Shown here: one piece after another, positions 1 to 7,657 of the stretch | How positions within the stretch are numbered: position 1 is the stretch's first letter | Layout: each line of letters starts with the position of its first letter | Assembly (NCBI GenBank): GCA_027038835.1 | Contig: JALWGC010000016.1 | Span: 1 to 64,000, forward strand | From: Helicobacteraceae bacterium | GTDB taxonomy: Bacteria > Campylobacterota > Campylobacteria > Campylobacterales > Sulfurimonadaceae | Length of the DNA stretch: 64,000 nucleotides | Direction of reading: 5' to 3' | Notes under the pieces: generated by a model | The model's input: only the letters and a program-made list of their open reading frames with translations | The model's database searches: none | Told to the model about the DNA's origin: nothing | Position numbers and translations under genes: made by a program

Positions 1-62
1 TCGAAATCGATTCAAAAAACGATCAAACGATATTTAGCTACACATTCAAAGGAGAAAGATAA
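1..62 (+). CDS. C-terminal end of a probable sensor histidine kinase (partial)
   Basis: Only the last 19 codons are inside the window, in the frame that begins at base 3 and stops at TAA 60-62. The tail (EIDSKNDQTIFSYTFKGER) resembles the final strand of a histidine-kinase ATPase domain, where a G-x-x-F-x-F type ending is usual. The stop lies four bases before the ATG of the response regulator, which is the usual kinase/regulator spacing. The identity rests on this short tail and on context, so it is inference. Confidence 0.45.
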   Translation, partial: EIDSKNDQTIFSYTFKGER

Positions 63-65
63 ACT

Positions 66-662
66 ATGCATATATTTTTACTTGAAGATGACATCGCCTT
101 GCAAAGCTCTATAAAAATGTTTTTAGAGTCAAAAGGCTTTCATGTCGATACCTTTTATGATGGAGAAGTCGCGCTCGAATCGATCGACAAACATGCCTAC
201 GATCTCTATCTGCTCGATATCAATGTCCCCGGTATAAGTGGTTTGCAACTCCTTGAACTCATCCACAATTTCAACAAAAACGCGAAACTCCTCATCATCA
301 GTGCCAGCAACGATATAGATACAATAAAACAAGCATATAAAAACGGCGCTATCGACTACATCAAAAAACCTTTCTTTTTAGATGAGCTCTACTACAAGAT
401 CAACATTTTTGCTCCAAAAGCTCAAGAAAAAAGTCTCCCAACATCAGAGCATCTTACAAAAAAAGAGCGTCAACTCCTCAAGCTGCTCTTGGAAAATGAA
501 GCAAAAGCAATAGAGTATACACAGATAGAGGAGCATCTCTATCCCGAATCCACTATGTCTTTAGATGCCATAAGAGGTTTAGTAAAAAGACTAAGAAAAA
601 AACTAAAATCACACACCATCAAAACCATCTCAGGGGTAGGCTACAAACTAGAAAAAATCTAA
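66..662 (+). CDS. OmpR/PhoB-type response regulator
   Basis: Two-component response regulator of 198 residues. The N-terminal receiver domain shows the acidic pocket (E7, D8, D9), the phospho-acceptor D51 (LLDINVPG), S79 at the switch position and K101 in KKPF. Residues about 125-198 form a winged-helix DNA-binding domain ending in the typical SGVGYKLE. It is a short version of the family, with a linker of only a few residues. The ATG at 66 is preceded by AAAGGAG at normal spacing. It follows the kinase tail directly, so the two are probably co-transcribed. The target genes cannot be read from the sequence. Confidence 0.9.
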   Translation: MHIFLLEDDIALQSSIKMFLESKGFHVDTFYDGEVALESIDKHAYDLYLLDINVPGISGLQLLELIHNFNKNAKLLIISASNDIDTIKQAYKNGAIDYIKKPFFLDELYYKINIFAPKAQEKSLPTSEHLTKKERQLLKLLLENEAKAIEYTQIEEHLYPESTMSLDAIRGLVKRLRKKLKSHTIKTISGVGYKLEKI

Positions 663-702
663 AAATCACCCCGCAAAAAGAGCCTTTCGCGCCATTTTCT
701 TA

Positions 703-1770
703 TCACTTCCATATCCTCCTTGGGTATCTCGGCGTTGAACTTGCCTTTGGCTTTGGTCGCTCAAACGCTTCCTGCGCTTTTTCGTATATCTGAGGGTTGG
801 CGCTTAGGAGCGAGACGGTATCGAGAAAAAGATTGAGTCTGGAGGTGGATGTGAGCTCATAGAAGTAAGCCACTATCTGCTTCTGGCTGTAGTGCGTGAG
901 CAAAAACTCCACAAACTCTTTTGCAGCTTCATAGTTGTAAGCGCGGATTAGCTCTTTTTTCAGCAACGGATGGAGTGCGTAGAGCTTTTTGAGATGATCG
1001 TCGTTGGTGATAAGCCTCGAGAAAAGATAATCCACCAAAGGGTTGTAGCTTTTTATACTCTCCATAGTGTGCAGATAGTTTGTAAAGAGCGCCTTTTTGA
1101 CCCCTTTTTTGGTGCTATTGGCTACAAACTCCAAAAGCTCCTTTTGAGTTGTGGCATTTGGCAGCGAAAACTCAAAAAACTCCCTGTTCCAAAAAAAGAG
1201 CTCCAACTCCCTAAAGCCGGTAACGAAAAAGAAGTGCAGAATTTCAAGCTGTTTTTGAAACGAAGATGACTTATAAAGCTCACTTCTTCTCACCCACTCC
1301 AAAGAGGGCTTTTGTCGCAATAGATGCTCTATAAGCAGTTTGCACGCTTTGTCTTCAAGGAGTTTGGCAAGCTGAAGCACCCTCCCCTCTCCTTGATAGA
1401 TGGCGTAGGAGTAGCTTTTGTTATCGAGATAGGTTTTATCGAAAGCAAAACGATTCTCCTTAGGAAGGATCATCTGCAAATAGCGCCGCTTTTGAAGCTC
1501 TCTCCCCTCCTTATTTGGCACGACCGCGTAAAAATCGACAAAGAAGCCATCTGCATCTTCGCCGACTGCATCAAGTGTGAGAAACTCTTTCCATATCTTT
1601 TGAGGCTTTTCGTCATAGTCGCTGTAGTCATCACTCCCGCAAACCGGGCAGAGGAAGCCATCCACGCTTCCCTCTATATCCACAACGGCCCCGCAGACGC
1701 AAAAGAAGGTGTGCGTGTTGTTTTGGTGGTGGGTTAGCCAGCTTTGTAAGGGAGTTAGCGGGGATTGCAT
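703..1770 (-). CDS. Hypothetical protein with N-terminal zinc ribbon
   Basis: 355 residues that I do not recognise as a named family. The N-terminus has a CxC (C24, C26) and a CPVCG (C41, C44) arrangement that should bind one zinc ion. The rest is a mostly helical, leucine-rich body with many aromatic residues and a basic, proline-rich C-terminus. No signal peptide or membrane segment is visible, so it is probably cytoplasmic. It converges on the response regulator gene and lies immediately downstream of the MazF-type toxin on the same strand (9 bases apart), so it could be read through from that module. The function is unknown. Confidence 0.6.
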   Translation of the reverse strand: MQSPLTPLQSWLTHHQNNTHTFFCVCGAVVDIEGSVDGFLCPVCGSDDYSDYDEKPQKIWKEFLTLDAVGEDADGFFVDFYAVVPNKEGRELQKRRYLQMILPKENRFAFDKTYLDNKSYSYAIYQGEGRVLQLAKLLEDKACKLLIEHLLRQKPSLEWVRRSELYKSSSFQKQLEILHFFFVTGFRELELFFWNREFFEFSLPNATTQKELLEFVANSTKKGVKKALFTNYLHTMESIKSYNPLVDYLFSRLITNDDHLKKLYALHPLLKKELIRAYNYEAAKEFVEFLLTHYSQKQIVAYFYELTSTSRLNLFLDTVSLLSANPQIYEKAQEAFERPKPKASSTPRYPRRIWK

Positions 1771-1779
1771 GAAAACTTT

Positions 1780-2118
1780 TTAGATAAAATTTTTACAAAG
1801 CATATCTATCACAAACATATACTCATCTTCGGTTATAGAAGCTATCTTTTCACCTATACGCTGTTTGGAAAGTGTTCGTATCTGGTTTATCAATACATCG
1901 GAATCGTGTTTGAGCTTTTGTCGTTTTTGTATTCTCACTCTGTATGGAGTCATATCGTCGATCAAGTCGGTTGAAAGCGGCATAAGGATCACGGTATCGA
2001 GTATCTTGTTTTCATCATCGCCGGAGATGATGAGTGCGGGTCTGATCTTGCCGACCTCATGCCCTTTTTTTGGGTTGAGATTGACTACGACTATATCGCC
2101 TCTTTTATACTCCATCAT
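1780..2118 (-). CDS. mazF: MazF/PemK-family toxin (endoribonuclease)
   Basis: Type II toxin of about 112 residues. The N-terminal sequence EYKRGDIVVVNLNPKKGHEVGKIRPALIIS is split here only for description. It carries the RGDIV..L.P..G.E....RP.L/V signature of MazF/PemK ribonucleases, and the QIRTLSK stretch further on is the second conserved family block. MazF toxins cut mRNA at short specific sequences and so stop growth. I place the start at ATG 2118 because GGAGG lies nine bases upstream. A longer version begins at 2136 but has no ribosome site. The gene overlaps the 3' end of the antitoxin by 14 bases, which implies translational coupling. Confidence 0.85.
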   Translation of the reverse strand: MMEYKRGDIVVVNLNPKKGHEVGKIRPALIISGDDENKILDTVILMPLSTDLIDDMTPYRVRIQKRQKLKHDSDVLINQIRTLSKQRIGEKIASITEDEYMFVIDMLCKNFI

Positions 2119-2350
2119 CGACACCGACCTCCACAAACTCCATATCTTGATGGTTTTTGAGCCGTTTGAGCTTGGCGAGTTTCTCCTCTTTGTCGATCTT
2201 CTCTATAACGGGACGGATGAGTTTTTCATATTTTGCCGATATGAAGTACCCAAGCGTGATATGCTTTCGTTTATCTACAATCTCACCTATATCCATAGAC
2301 TTTATAAGTGAAGGTTTTGTTTGAATATCACTCACTCCATATCTTGTCAT
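2105..2350 (-). CDS. Antitoxin of the MazF-type module
   Basis: 81-residue partner of the MazF-type toxin. It sits immediately upstream, overlaps it by 14 bases, and is rich in charged residues (KIDKEEKLAKLKRLKNHQ), as expected of a toxin-wrapping antitoxin tail. I see no clear classical MazE AbrB motif, so its DNA-binding class is unassigned. The start has AAAGG upstream. Its first codons (MTRYGV) and the leader before them recur as remnants around 4147-4172, and in part at 2613-2629. This shows that the locus was duplicated around the HipA/HipB module. Confidence 0.7.
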   Translation of the reverse strand: MTRYGVSDIQTKPSLIKSMDIGEIVDKRKHITLGYFISAKYEKLIRPVIEKIDKEEKLAKLKRLKNHQDMEFVEVGVDDGV

Positions 2351-2365
2351 CGAAAAACCTTTGTT

Positions 2366-2608
2366 TTAATCTATGTGTATTATATCATATATATTGAAAA
2401 CGGATAAACTCTCACTATACTCCCATATCTCTACACTTTCTGGGATAAGATGGCTGTAAGTAGCGATGTAGTACTCCGCCAGCGTGCACCCTCTTTTGTC
2501 GCTAAAATCCCGCAAAACGAAAAATATCTTCTTGAAGTTCTTCGGTGCAAGAGCGAAGTAGTACATCGCCTCGTTCCAAACCGTCATCTTCGCACTTGTG
2601 ACATTGCC
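2366..2608 (-). pseudogene. 5'-truncated copy of the PD-(D/E)XK-like gene at 4159-4512
   Basis: Bases 2417-2608 match 4195-4386 with six mismatches in 192 positions. The reading frame encodes the same MTVWNEAMYYFALAPKNF block but has lost the N-terminal part with the putative nuclease residues. Upstream it is fused to a short antitoxin-leader repeat and then to the end of hipB. Its C-terminus diverges into unrelated sequence before the stop. This is a duplication scar rather than a working gene. Confidence 0.75.
2379..2384 (-). promoter_or_regulatory. -10 box of the MazF-type toxin-antitoxin operon
   Basis: On the minus strand TATAAT is read at 2384-2379, about 30 bases before the antitoxin ATG, in a very AT-rich stretch. 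There is no good TTGACA upstream, which is common for sigma70 promoters of Campylobacterota. Confidence 0.45.
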
Positions 2609-2637
2609 CCCTTTGTCATCGAAAAACCTCGTATGTT

Positions 2638-2871
2638 TTAGCCATCGAGTACCGGCAGTCCAAAACCGCTTTTTGTCTTTAACTCTATCTCATACCCCAA
2701 GGCATTGACGATAAGATCAAGCGTTTTCACGCTCACGCTCCCAAAATGCCCCCTCTCTATCTTCCCAAGCGTAACACGGCTGATCCCCGCTAGAGATGCC
2801 AGCTCCTCTTGCGTTATCTTTTGCTCTTTACGGAGCGTTTTGATCCTATTTCCAAGTTCGTATAAGTTCAT
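2638..2871 (-). CDS. hipB: HipB-like antitoxin (XRE helix-turn-helix)
   Basis: 77-residue HTH_XRE protein. The helix-turn-helix is clear (KITQEELASLAGISRVTLGKIERG), followed by the LDLIVNALGYEIEL block typical of HipB-like antitoxins. It should bind and neutralise the adjacent HipA kinase and repress the operon. It starts inside the last codons of hipA (26-base overlap), so here the toxin gene comes first, the reverse of the E. coli hipBA order. It ends just where the duplicated leader repeat begins. Confidence 0.85.
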   Translation of the reverse strand: MNLYELGNRIKTLRKEQKITQEELASLAGISRVTLGKIERGHFGSVSVKTLDLIVNALGYEIELKTKSGFGLPVLDG

Positions 2872-4054
2872 CGCTCAGCTCCTTGTAGGTTTGCTCATCG
2901 AGTGAAAGTTTGAAAGTATCTACCATCTTTGAGCCGATGTTTTGGAACTCACTATTTGTTTGCAAGTACGCTTCCATCTTATCGATAGTCTCTTTCAAGC
3001 TTACCAAGCACTTCTCATAAATCTCTTCCGCCTCTTTTTTGCTTAGGTAACACTCCTGCACTCCGAACTTCACCAGCTCCTTTTTCCCAAACCACACCTT
3101 CTTGCCAAACATCGTCAGAGCCGGTCTGTCTTTGTAGTGATACACCACCGTATTGACGATGTCATAAGCCGGAGCGAGATATATCTTTTTAAAATCGTTG
3201 GTGTAGAGTATCCCGAAGTTTTTCAAGTGTGCATCACCGTTTTTGAGTAAGTAGTTCATAACCGTAACGGTAAAAAAGCTTTTCATCGACTCAAGCTTGT
3301 TTGTCGTGACACTATAGATGGTTCTTGCAACACTCTCGTACGATCCGCTGTATTTCTCCTCTTTGTTCTTTCCAAGGAGCGTTAAAATCTCCTCAAAGCC
3401 TAAAAATTCATCTTTTTCTCTATCGTAGTTGAAGCGCTCCACCACCAAAAAGCGGTTATTTTTCGAGAGTTGCACATTTGCTATCGATACACCGGCTTTT
3501 TCTACGGCTTTGAGGCAAAAATACTCATTGAGTGCCAACTGACTATACTCCTCTCCCCATGTTTTTACGATGTACTCTTTGGTTGAAAGGGACCCTTTGT
3601 CTGTAAGAAGTGCGAGCGATTTTGGCTGTATCCCGCTGATGGCGTTTTTGCTTAGGTAAGTTCGAACGAGTTTTGAGAAAGTATCTTGCGAGTCGTCGTT
3701 TAAAATCTCGTCGAGATGGAAACTCACTACCTCACTTTTTGCACACCAACTCTCATAAGTAAGTCTACTTTGGATATTTGGGCACAGATAGGAAAATGTC
3801 AAAAAGTCGTCGATATATCCATACTCTTTGGCGATATACTGTTTGAGTATCTCAAAAAGATAGCCCTCTGGCATATTCATATCGAAGATCGGATGAAGCT
3901 TGTTTTTCCACACATAGGAAGAAACCCGATACGGCATTATCAAAGAGATAGGAGCACTTTTTTGGATGTAGTTAAACACAAAACGATTACGCTCTTTTTC
4001 ATAAAAGAGTTCTCCTGTCGTTTCATTGACAACTTTGACTACGATTTTTTTCAT
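2846..4054 (-). CDS. hipA: HipA-type serine/threonine kinase toxin
   Basis: 402-residue HipA family protein. Visible family blocks are MPEGYLFEIL (about 61-70), SGIQPKSLALL (140-150, the phosphate-binding region), NGDAHLKNFGIL (272-283, catalytic Asp/Asn motif) and LAPAYDIV (293-300, metal-binding Asp). HipA kinases phosphorylate translation factors such as glutamyl-tRNA synthetase and cause growth arrest. The target here is unknown. All catalytic landmarks are present, so it is probably active. The 3' end overlaps hipB. An operator-like inverted repeat lies at the promoter. Confidence 0.85.
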   Translation of the reverse strand: MKKIVVKVVNETTGELFYEKERNRFVFNYIQKSAPISLIMPYRVSSYVWKNKLHPIFDMNMPEGYLFEILKQYIAKEYGYIDDFLTFSYLCPNIQSRLTYESWCAKSEVVSFHLDEILNDDSQDTFSKLVRTYLSKNAISGIQPKSLALLTDKGSLSTKEYIVKTWGEEYSQLALNEYFCLKAVEKAGVSIANVQLSKNNRFLVVERFNYDREKDEFLGFEEILTLLGKNKEEKYSGSYESVARTIYSVTTNKLESMKSFFTVTVMNYLLKNGDAHLKNFGILYTNDFKKIYLAPAYDIVNTVVYHYKDRPALTMFGKKVWFGKKELVKFGVQECYLSKKEAEEIYEKCLVSLKETIDKMEAYLQTNSEFQNIGSKMVDTFKLSLDEQTYKELSDELIRTWK

Positions 4055-4065
4055 ACATAATGCCT

Positions 4066-4114
4066 AAATGATAATTTTACTTATCATTATAGCCTTATAA
4101 TCAAAAAATGTAAA
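4066..4114 (-). promoter_or_regulatory. hipA promoter with overlapping operator-like inverted repeat
   Basis: On the minus strand TTTACA (4114-4109), a 17-base spacer and TATAAT (4091-4086) form a good sigma70 promoter. An inverted repeat AATGATAA/TTATCATT (4067-4074 and 4081-4088) overlaps the -10 and the expected transcription start. That is where an autoregulatory HipB-HipA complex would bind. The repeat and promoter are read directly. The binding is inferred. Confidence 0.7.
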
Positions 4115-4146
4115 GTAATACAATCATAAATCCTAACTTCCACTAA

Positions 4147-4386
4147 CTCCATATCTTGTCATCGAAAAATCTTTACCCTCTCTTCACTCTCATCATACTC
4201 CCATATCTCTACACTTTCTGGGATAAGATGGCTGCAAGTGGCGATGTAGTACTCCGCCAGCGTACACCCTCTTTTGTCGCTAAAATCCCGCAAAACGAAA
4301 AATATCTTCTTGAAGTTCTTCGGCGCAAGAGCGAAGTAGTACATCGCCTCATTCCAAACCGTCATCTTCGCACTTGGGACATTGCC
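4147..4386. repeat. Duplicated segment, copy B
   Basis: The partner of copy A. Bases 4195-4386 match 2417-2608, and 4147-4172 match 2336-2361 (26 bases, one mismatch). On the minus strand the stop codon of the nuclease-like gene overlaps an orphan ATG followed by six codons of the antitoxin (MTRYGV) before homology is lost. Copy B therefore preserves the ancestral gene junction: nuclease-like gene, then antitoxin. Confidence 0.85.
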
Positions 4387-4512
4387 AGCCTTTGTCCACT
4401 TGTGCGTTTTGCACTCCACCAAGACACGCTCATTACCCAAGTCGAAACGATGCGCTTTTTTCGCTCTACCTCCAACACCTATAGCGACACTATAGGGTTG
4501 CTGTAGTTGCAC
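4159..4512 (-). CDS. PD-(D/E)XK-like nuclease-related protein, possibly 5'-shortened
   Basis: 117 residues from a GTG at 4512. The sequence RFDLGNERVLVECKTHKW contains a D...xECK arrangement like the core of the PD-(D/E)XK nuclease fold, followed by the conserved NVPSAKMTVWNEAMYYF block. I know the pattern as an uncharacterised bacterial family, so nuclease activity is inference. The frame stays open upstream of the GTG (about ten more lysine-rich codons) with no better start. The real N-terminus may have been cut by the junction with the AT-rich operon at about 4.54 kb. No other domain is visible. Confidence 0.55.
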   Translation of the reverse strand: MQLQQPYSVAIGVGGRAKKAHRFDLGNERVLVECKTHKWTKAGNVPSAKMTVWNEAMYYFALAPKNFKKIFFVLRDFSDKRGCTLAEYYIATCSHLIPESVEIWEYDESEERVKIFR

Positions 4513-4545
4513 TTTTAGCTTATGCTCTACTATTTTTTAATTTTA

Positions 4546-4932
4546 TCAGTTTTTTAGAGCTTTTTTTATCATATCTACTAAGTCAGGAAACTCTTCTTTT
4601 AAAGAATATGAGTTTCTCAACATATCTTCTAATGTTTCCCAATCCTGCTCTTGTATTGCATCCTCTATTATAGATTTATTTATCTCGTATTGATAATTTT
4701 TATCTGATAATTTATCTAAAGCTTTTTGTGCCGACTTGCTTTTTTGTCTCTTATTTAAATTGGACCGAACTATCAACACTAAAAAACCAATTGTAAAAAA
4801 AACAGTTATACTTATAATCCAATAGTTACTAAATGCAAAACTGCCAATTTTATCGATATTTTTATCTACACCAATGATTTCAATATTAGTTGTATTGATA
4901 CTATTTTTATTCTTTACATTTGAATTTTTCAT
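4546..4932 (-). CDS. One-membrane-segment protein, downstream half of a frameshifted gene
   Basis: 128 residues counted from ATG 4932. An asparagine-rich N-terminus precedes one membrane segment (YWIISITVFFTIGFLVLIV, about 38-56) and a charged, helical cytoplasmic tail with EDAIQEQDWETLEDML. There is no ribosome site before ATG 4932, and the frame stays open upstream through 22 codons of similar Asn/Ile-rich composition back to the A7 tract at 4991-4997. This suggests that it is the second part of one protein begun at 5150. It is the last gene of the HerA/toxin/dynamin operon. The function is unknown. Confidence 0.5.
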   Translation of the reverse strand: MKNSNVKNKNSINTTNIEIIGVDKNIDKIGSFAFSNYWIISITVFFTIGFLVLIVRSNLNKRQKSKSAQKALDKLSDKNYQYEINKSIIEDAIQEQDWETLEDMLRNSYSLKEEFPDLVDMIKKALKN

Positions 4933-4949
4933 ATCATATATATTTACAT

Positions 4950-5150
4950 CTATTGAGATGTTAGCTTCTTTTTGTGTTTGATTGGTGTCATTTTTTTCCC
5001 AACAGGCCCGATATATGACTTTTTGTCATCAATTAGTTTACTTGTGTTTGTATTTATATCTCGTGAAAATTGATCATTTCGATAATACAGAAAATCATAC
5101 TTACTGTTAGCATTTGTACCAGAATTGACTTGATTATCATTGATGAGCAC
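4950..5150 (-). CDS. Asn-rich N-terminal half of the frameshifted membrane protein
   Basis: 66 codons from GTG 5150, with AAAGGA at good spacing, five bases after the dynamin-like gene. The product is rich in Asn, Asp, Ser and Lys and has no recognised domain. At GGG-AAA-AAA-ATG (5000-4989) a -1 shift would leave this frame and continue as NDTNQTQKEANISIDVN into the membrane protein at 4546-4932. Without a shift the frame ends after a short Lys-rich tail. Programmed frameshift, slippage at the A7 run, a recent mutation, or a sequencing error are all possible. Confidence 0.45.
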   Translation of the reverse strand: MLINDNQVNSGTNANSKYDFLYYRNDQFSRDINTNTSKLIDDKKSYIGPVGKKMTPIKHKKKLTSQ

Positions 5151-5153
5151 TAT

Positions 5154-7232
5154 TTATCCTTTTATCGATTTTTTAAAATCATTATATCTACTTTCAATTT
5201 TTGATAAGTTTTGTTTAGTTTTATTAATTTTTTCTTGAAGCTCTTCTATTTGTGCTTGTTTTGCATCTCCAAAATCCTTAAAAATATCATTGCAGCCTTT
5301 TAAATAATCTTTAATTTTTTCTTTATGCGCCGGAATGTCTTTTTTCAAAATCTCCTTCCTTCTATTTATGTTGTTTTTAATAGATTCTTCTATTTCTTTT
5401 GGATAAATATTCAATATATGTTCTTCATTATTTGTTTTCTTTGTTTTACTTTTTTTTGACGAGGAAAACGGAAGTTCCCATGTAAAGGGATTCCACCATT
5501 TAAAAGGAGTTTTCTTTTTATATTCAGTTTCTTTAAAATTGTATTCCATTGCACTATTAGGTATCTCTATATTAAAACTAATTATCGCATTTTCATCATC
5601 AAGTTTTAAATTTTTGACTGTTATATTTAAATGAGATGATAAAGTTTTTTCCAATTCTTTTTTATACTTATTAGTTATTTTTTTAGATTCTTTTTGAAAT
5701 TCTTTATATTCTTGTTTTATTCTCGCTTTATTATCTAAATAATTTCTTTTTGAATCCTCAATCTTATCATTGATATATCTTCGCATTTCTTGTTGTATAT
5801 CTTTAATATCAATTTTATATTTCAATCTGATTTCTAATTTTTTTGTGTCTAATTTAATTTTATTTTTTTCTTTTTCTGCTTTTTTCTTAGCAAGCAAAAT
5901 GCTATCTCCATCAGCATAAAATTTTGCAAATGCTATAGCTTGTTTTGCTATATCTTCTGCATTGTTAAAATTTTTTTCAATTGCGTTATTTATAATTTTT
6001 TGTATTTTTTCAATATACTTTTTTTCAATTTTATCTGTTTCTTCTTTCATTTTATTTTGTAAATTTTTTGCTTCATTATCTAAAAAACTTTGAGCATCTT
6101 GCAAAGCTTTTTGAGCATCTTCTTGGGGTTTTTGCAATGTTTGAAGCTCGGTATCTAAAAAACTTTCTTCTTCCTTTATTATTTCATCCAGTTCATTATT
6201 AAGATTACTAAAAATTTTATCTATAACAGTGGTGTTAATATATTTGTTTATACCATTTTCAAGCTGATTAATTCCCATATAGTTTATATATTCTTCTTCC
6301 CACTTTTCTTCAAAAAACTTTTTAAATTTATTTTGAAAACTCTCCAAAGGGTTGTCCCAAAAAGAAACATTATCTCTATGCAATAACTGAAATTTAGATG
6401 AAATAGAAAAAACTTTTGGCTCTTTTATACCATGTTTTTTTGCTGCTTCTTTTAATTTTTCTTTTGCTTTTTTTTCATGTTTTAACCAATTTTTTTTAGC
6501 TTCATTTACACTTTTTACATTTTTAAAATTATCCTCAAAAGCAGCGTCAATTTTGTTTAACAAAAAAAAGATATCAAAATCTTTGTCTTTTCCATACCTT
6601 GTTTTAATTGTGTTCCATAATCCTTGTTCATCACTACTTAAATTTGCATCTAATTGAGTATAATCAAACATAAACAATGCCAGATTAGCTTCATTTAAAA
6701 CTTTTCTACTTTGGTCTTTATGTTTTTGACTAAATTCATCTGTATTATTTGGACCGGGTGTATCTATAAATATTATTTCTAAATCTTGTAAATCTGAAGT
6801 TTGAATATTTTTAAATGGATAATATAGTTCTATCATATTTACATTATGATATTTAGAATCCTCATCTTTTTCATCTTTTTTTGCATATTTTTTTATTTCT
6901 TCTTCTAAATTTTCAGTTATTTCTATAGGATTTTTATTGTCATCAAAATATATTATGGCTTTTGGTTCAATATCAGGCTTAGGATATATAAATACAGCGC
7001 AATCAGTAGTAGCTTCGTTATATGAAGGCAAAACATCTTTACCAAATAGCGCATTTATAAAAGTTGATTTTCCAGCACTCATATTAGCAACTATGGCTAT
7101 TTTAAATTTTTGATTTTTCAGTTTTTGTTTTAAATTTTGTAATTTTTCTTTTTTTTCTTCATTTTTATATTTATTAAAATATTCTATTAAATTATCTATT
7201 TTGTCAACTATTATATTCTTTGAAAGTGCCAT
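5154..7232 (-). CDS. Dynamin-like GTPase
   Basis: 692-residue bacterial dynamin-like protein. G1 is ANMSAGKST (about 49-57), G2 is around the TT of ATTDC (75-76), G3 is DTPG (157-160) and G4 is NKID (226-229). Residues about 340-600 are long lysine/glutamate-rich coiled coils. A tryptophan/phenylalanine patch (FKWWNPFTWELPF, about 570-585) could act as a membrane-inserting paddle, and a further coiled coil ends the protein. Dynamin-like proteins remodel or fuse membranes and some act in phage defence. Here it follows the immunity gene by 14 bases and belongs to the same AT-rich operon. Its role with the toxin and ATPase is inference. Confidence 0.8.
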   Translation of the reverse strand: MALSKNIIVDKIDNLIEYFNKYKNEEKKEKLQNLKQKLKNQKFKIAIVANMSAGKSTFINALFGKDVLPSYNEATTDCAVFIYPKPDIEPKAIIYFDDNKNPIEITENLEEEIKKYAKKDEKDEDSKYHNVNMIELYYPFKNIQTSDLQDLEIIFIDTPGPNNTDEFSQKHKDQSRKVLNEANLALFMFDYTQLDANLSSDEQGLWNTIKTRYGKDKDFDIFFLLNKIDAAFEDNFKNVKSVNEAKKNWLKHEKKAKEKLKEAAKKHGIKEPKVFSISSKFQLLHRDNVSFWDNPLESFQNKFKKFFEEKWEEEYINYMGINQLENGINKYINTTVIDKIFSNLNNELDEIIKEEESFLDTELQTLQKPQEDAQKALQDAQSFLDNEAKNLQNKMKEETDKIEKKYIEKIQKIINNAIEKNFNNAEDIAKQAIAFAKFYADGDSILLAKKKAEKEKNKIKLDTKKLEIRLKYKIDIKDIQQEMRRYINDKIEDSKRNYLDNKARIKQEYKEFQKESKKITNKYKKELEKTLSSHLNITVKNLKLDDENAIISFNIEIPNSAMEYNFKETEYKKKTPFKWWNPFTWELPFSSSKKSKTKKTNNEEHILNIYPKEIEESIKNNINRRKEILKKDIPAHKEKIKDYLKGCNDIFKDFGDAKQAQIEELQEKINKTKQNLSKIESRYNDFKKSIKG

Positions 7233-7246
7233 ATTATGTTTTCCTT

Positions 7247-7657
7247 TTATAAGAATAAATCTTGTGGTCCAATTTTTATTTGATTGTTTATTACAAATAA
7301 GGCAACACCATTTTCTATATCATAATCTGTATCAAATAATATACCCCACGAACCATCTCTTTCAAAAATAATTGTTTTTGGAATTAAACATTTTTCCAAT
7401 GGAACATTATCAACATTATATGTAGTTTCACAATACTGAATTAATTTTTTCATAATTTCATCTTTATGTTCTTCAATATATCTTTTATAATTTAAATAAT
7501 TTTCTCGCTGAGATTCTAATATCTTATCATTTTTATATGCTTGTGCAACTATATCTACGACATATGCTTTATCTAAAAAAAGAAAACTATCTTTTTTAAC
7601 CCAAGAATGTTTATATTCCATTTCACCAAAAACTTTATCTTTAATTTTTTCTGTCAT
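7247..7657 (-). CDS. Probable immunity protein for the WHH-type nuclease
   Basis: 136 residues, no signal peptide, acidic. It overlaps the toxin stop by one base (TAATG), the standard layout of a toxin-immunity pair. The pattern FGEMEYKHSWVKKDSF..LFLDKAYVVDIVAQAYKNDKI resembles small alpha/beta immunity-type domains found beside polymorphic toxins, but I cannot name the family with confidence. It is expected to bind the nuclease and protect the producer. The assignment is mainly positional. Catalysis looks unlikely because no conserved active-site motif is apparent. Confidence 0.55.
   Translation of the reverse strand: MTEKIKDKVFGEMEYKHSWVKKDSFLFLDKAYVVDIVAQAYKNDKILESQRENYLNYKRYIEEHKDEIMKKLIQYCETTYNVDNVPLEKCLIPKTIIFERDGSWGILFDTDYDIENGVALFVINNQIKIGPQDLFL

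Larger units (their letters stand above)
2336..2629. repeat. Duplicated segment, copy A (with two short leader repeats)
   Basis: Contains a 192-base block (2417-2608) duplicated at 4195-4386, bracketed by two copies of the 17-base string TTGTCATCGAAAAACCT at 2344-2360 and 2613-2629. A third copy with one change is at 4156-4172. On the minus strand this string is the ribosome site and start codon region of the antitoxin gene. Copies A and B flank the HipA/HipB module in direct orientation. Confidence 0.85.

Noticed and set aside
2450-2641. Plus-strand open frame in the duplicated segment (and its twin from 4156)
   Set aside because: It is the complement of the nuclease-like gene and its copy. 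It lacks a ribosome site.
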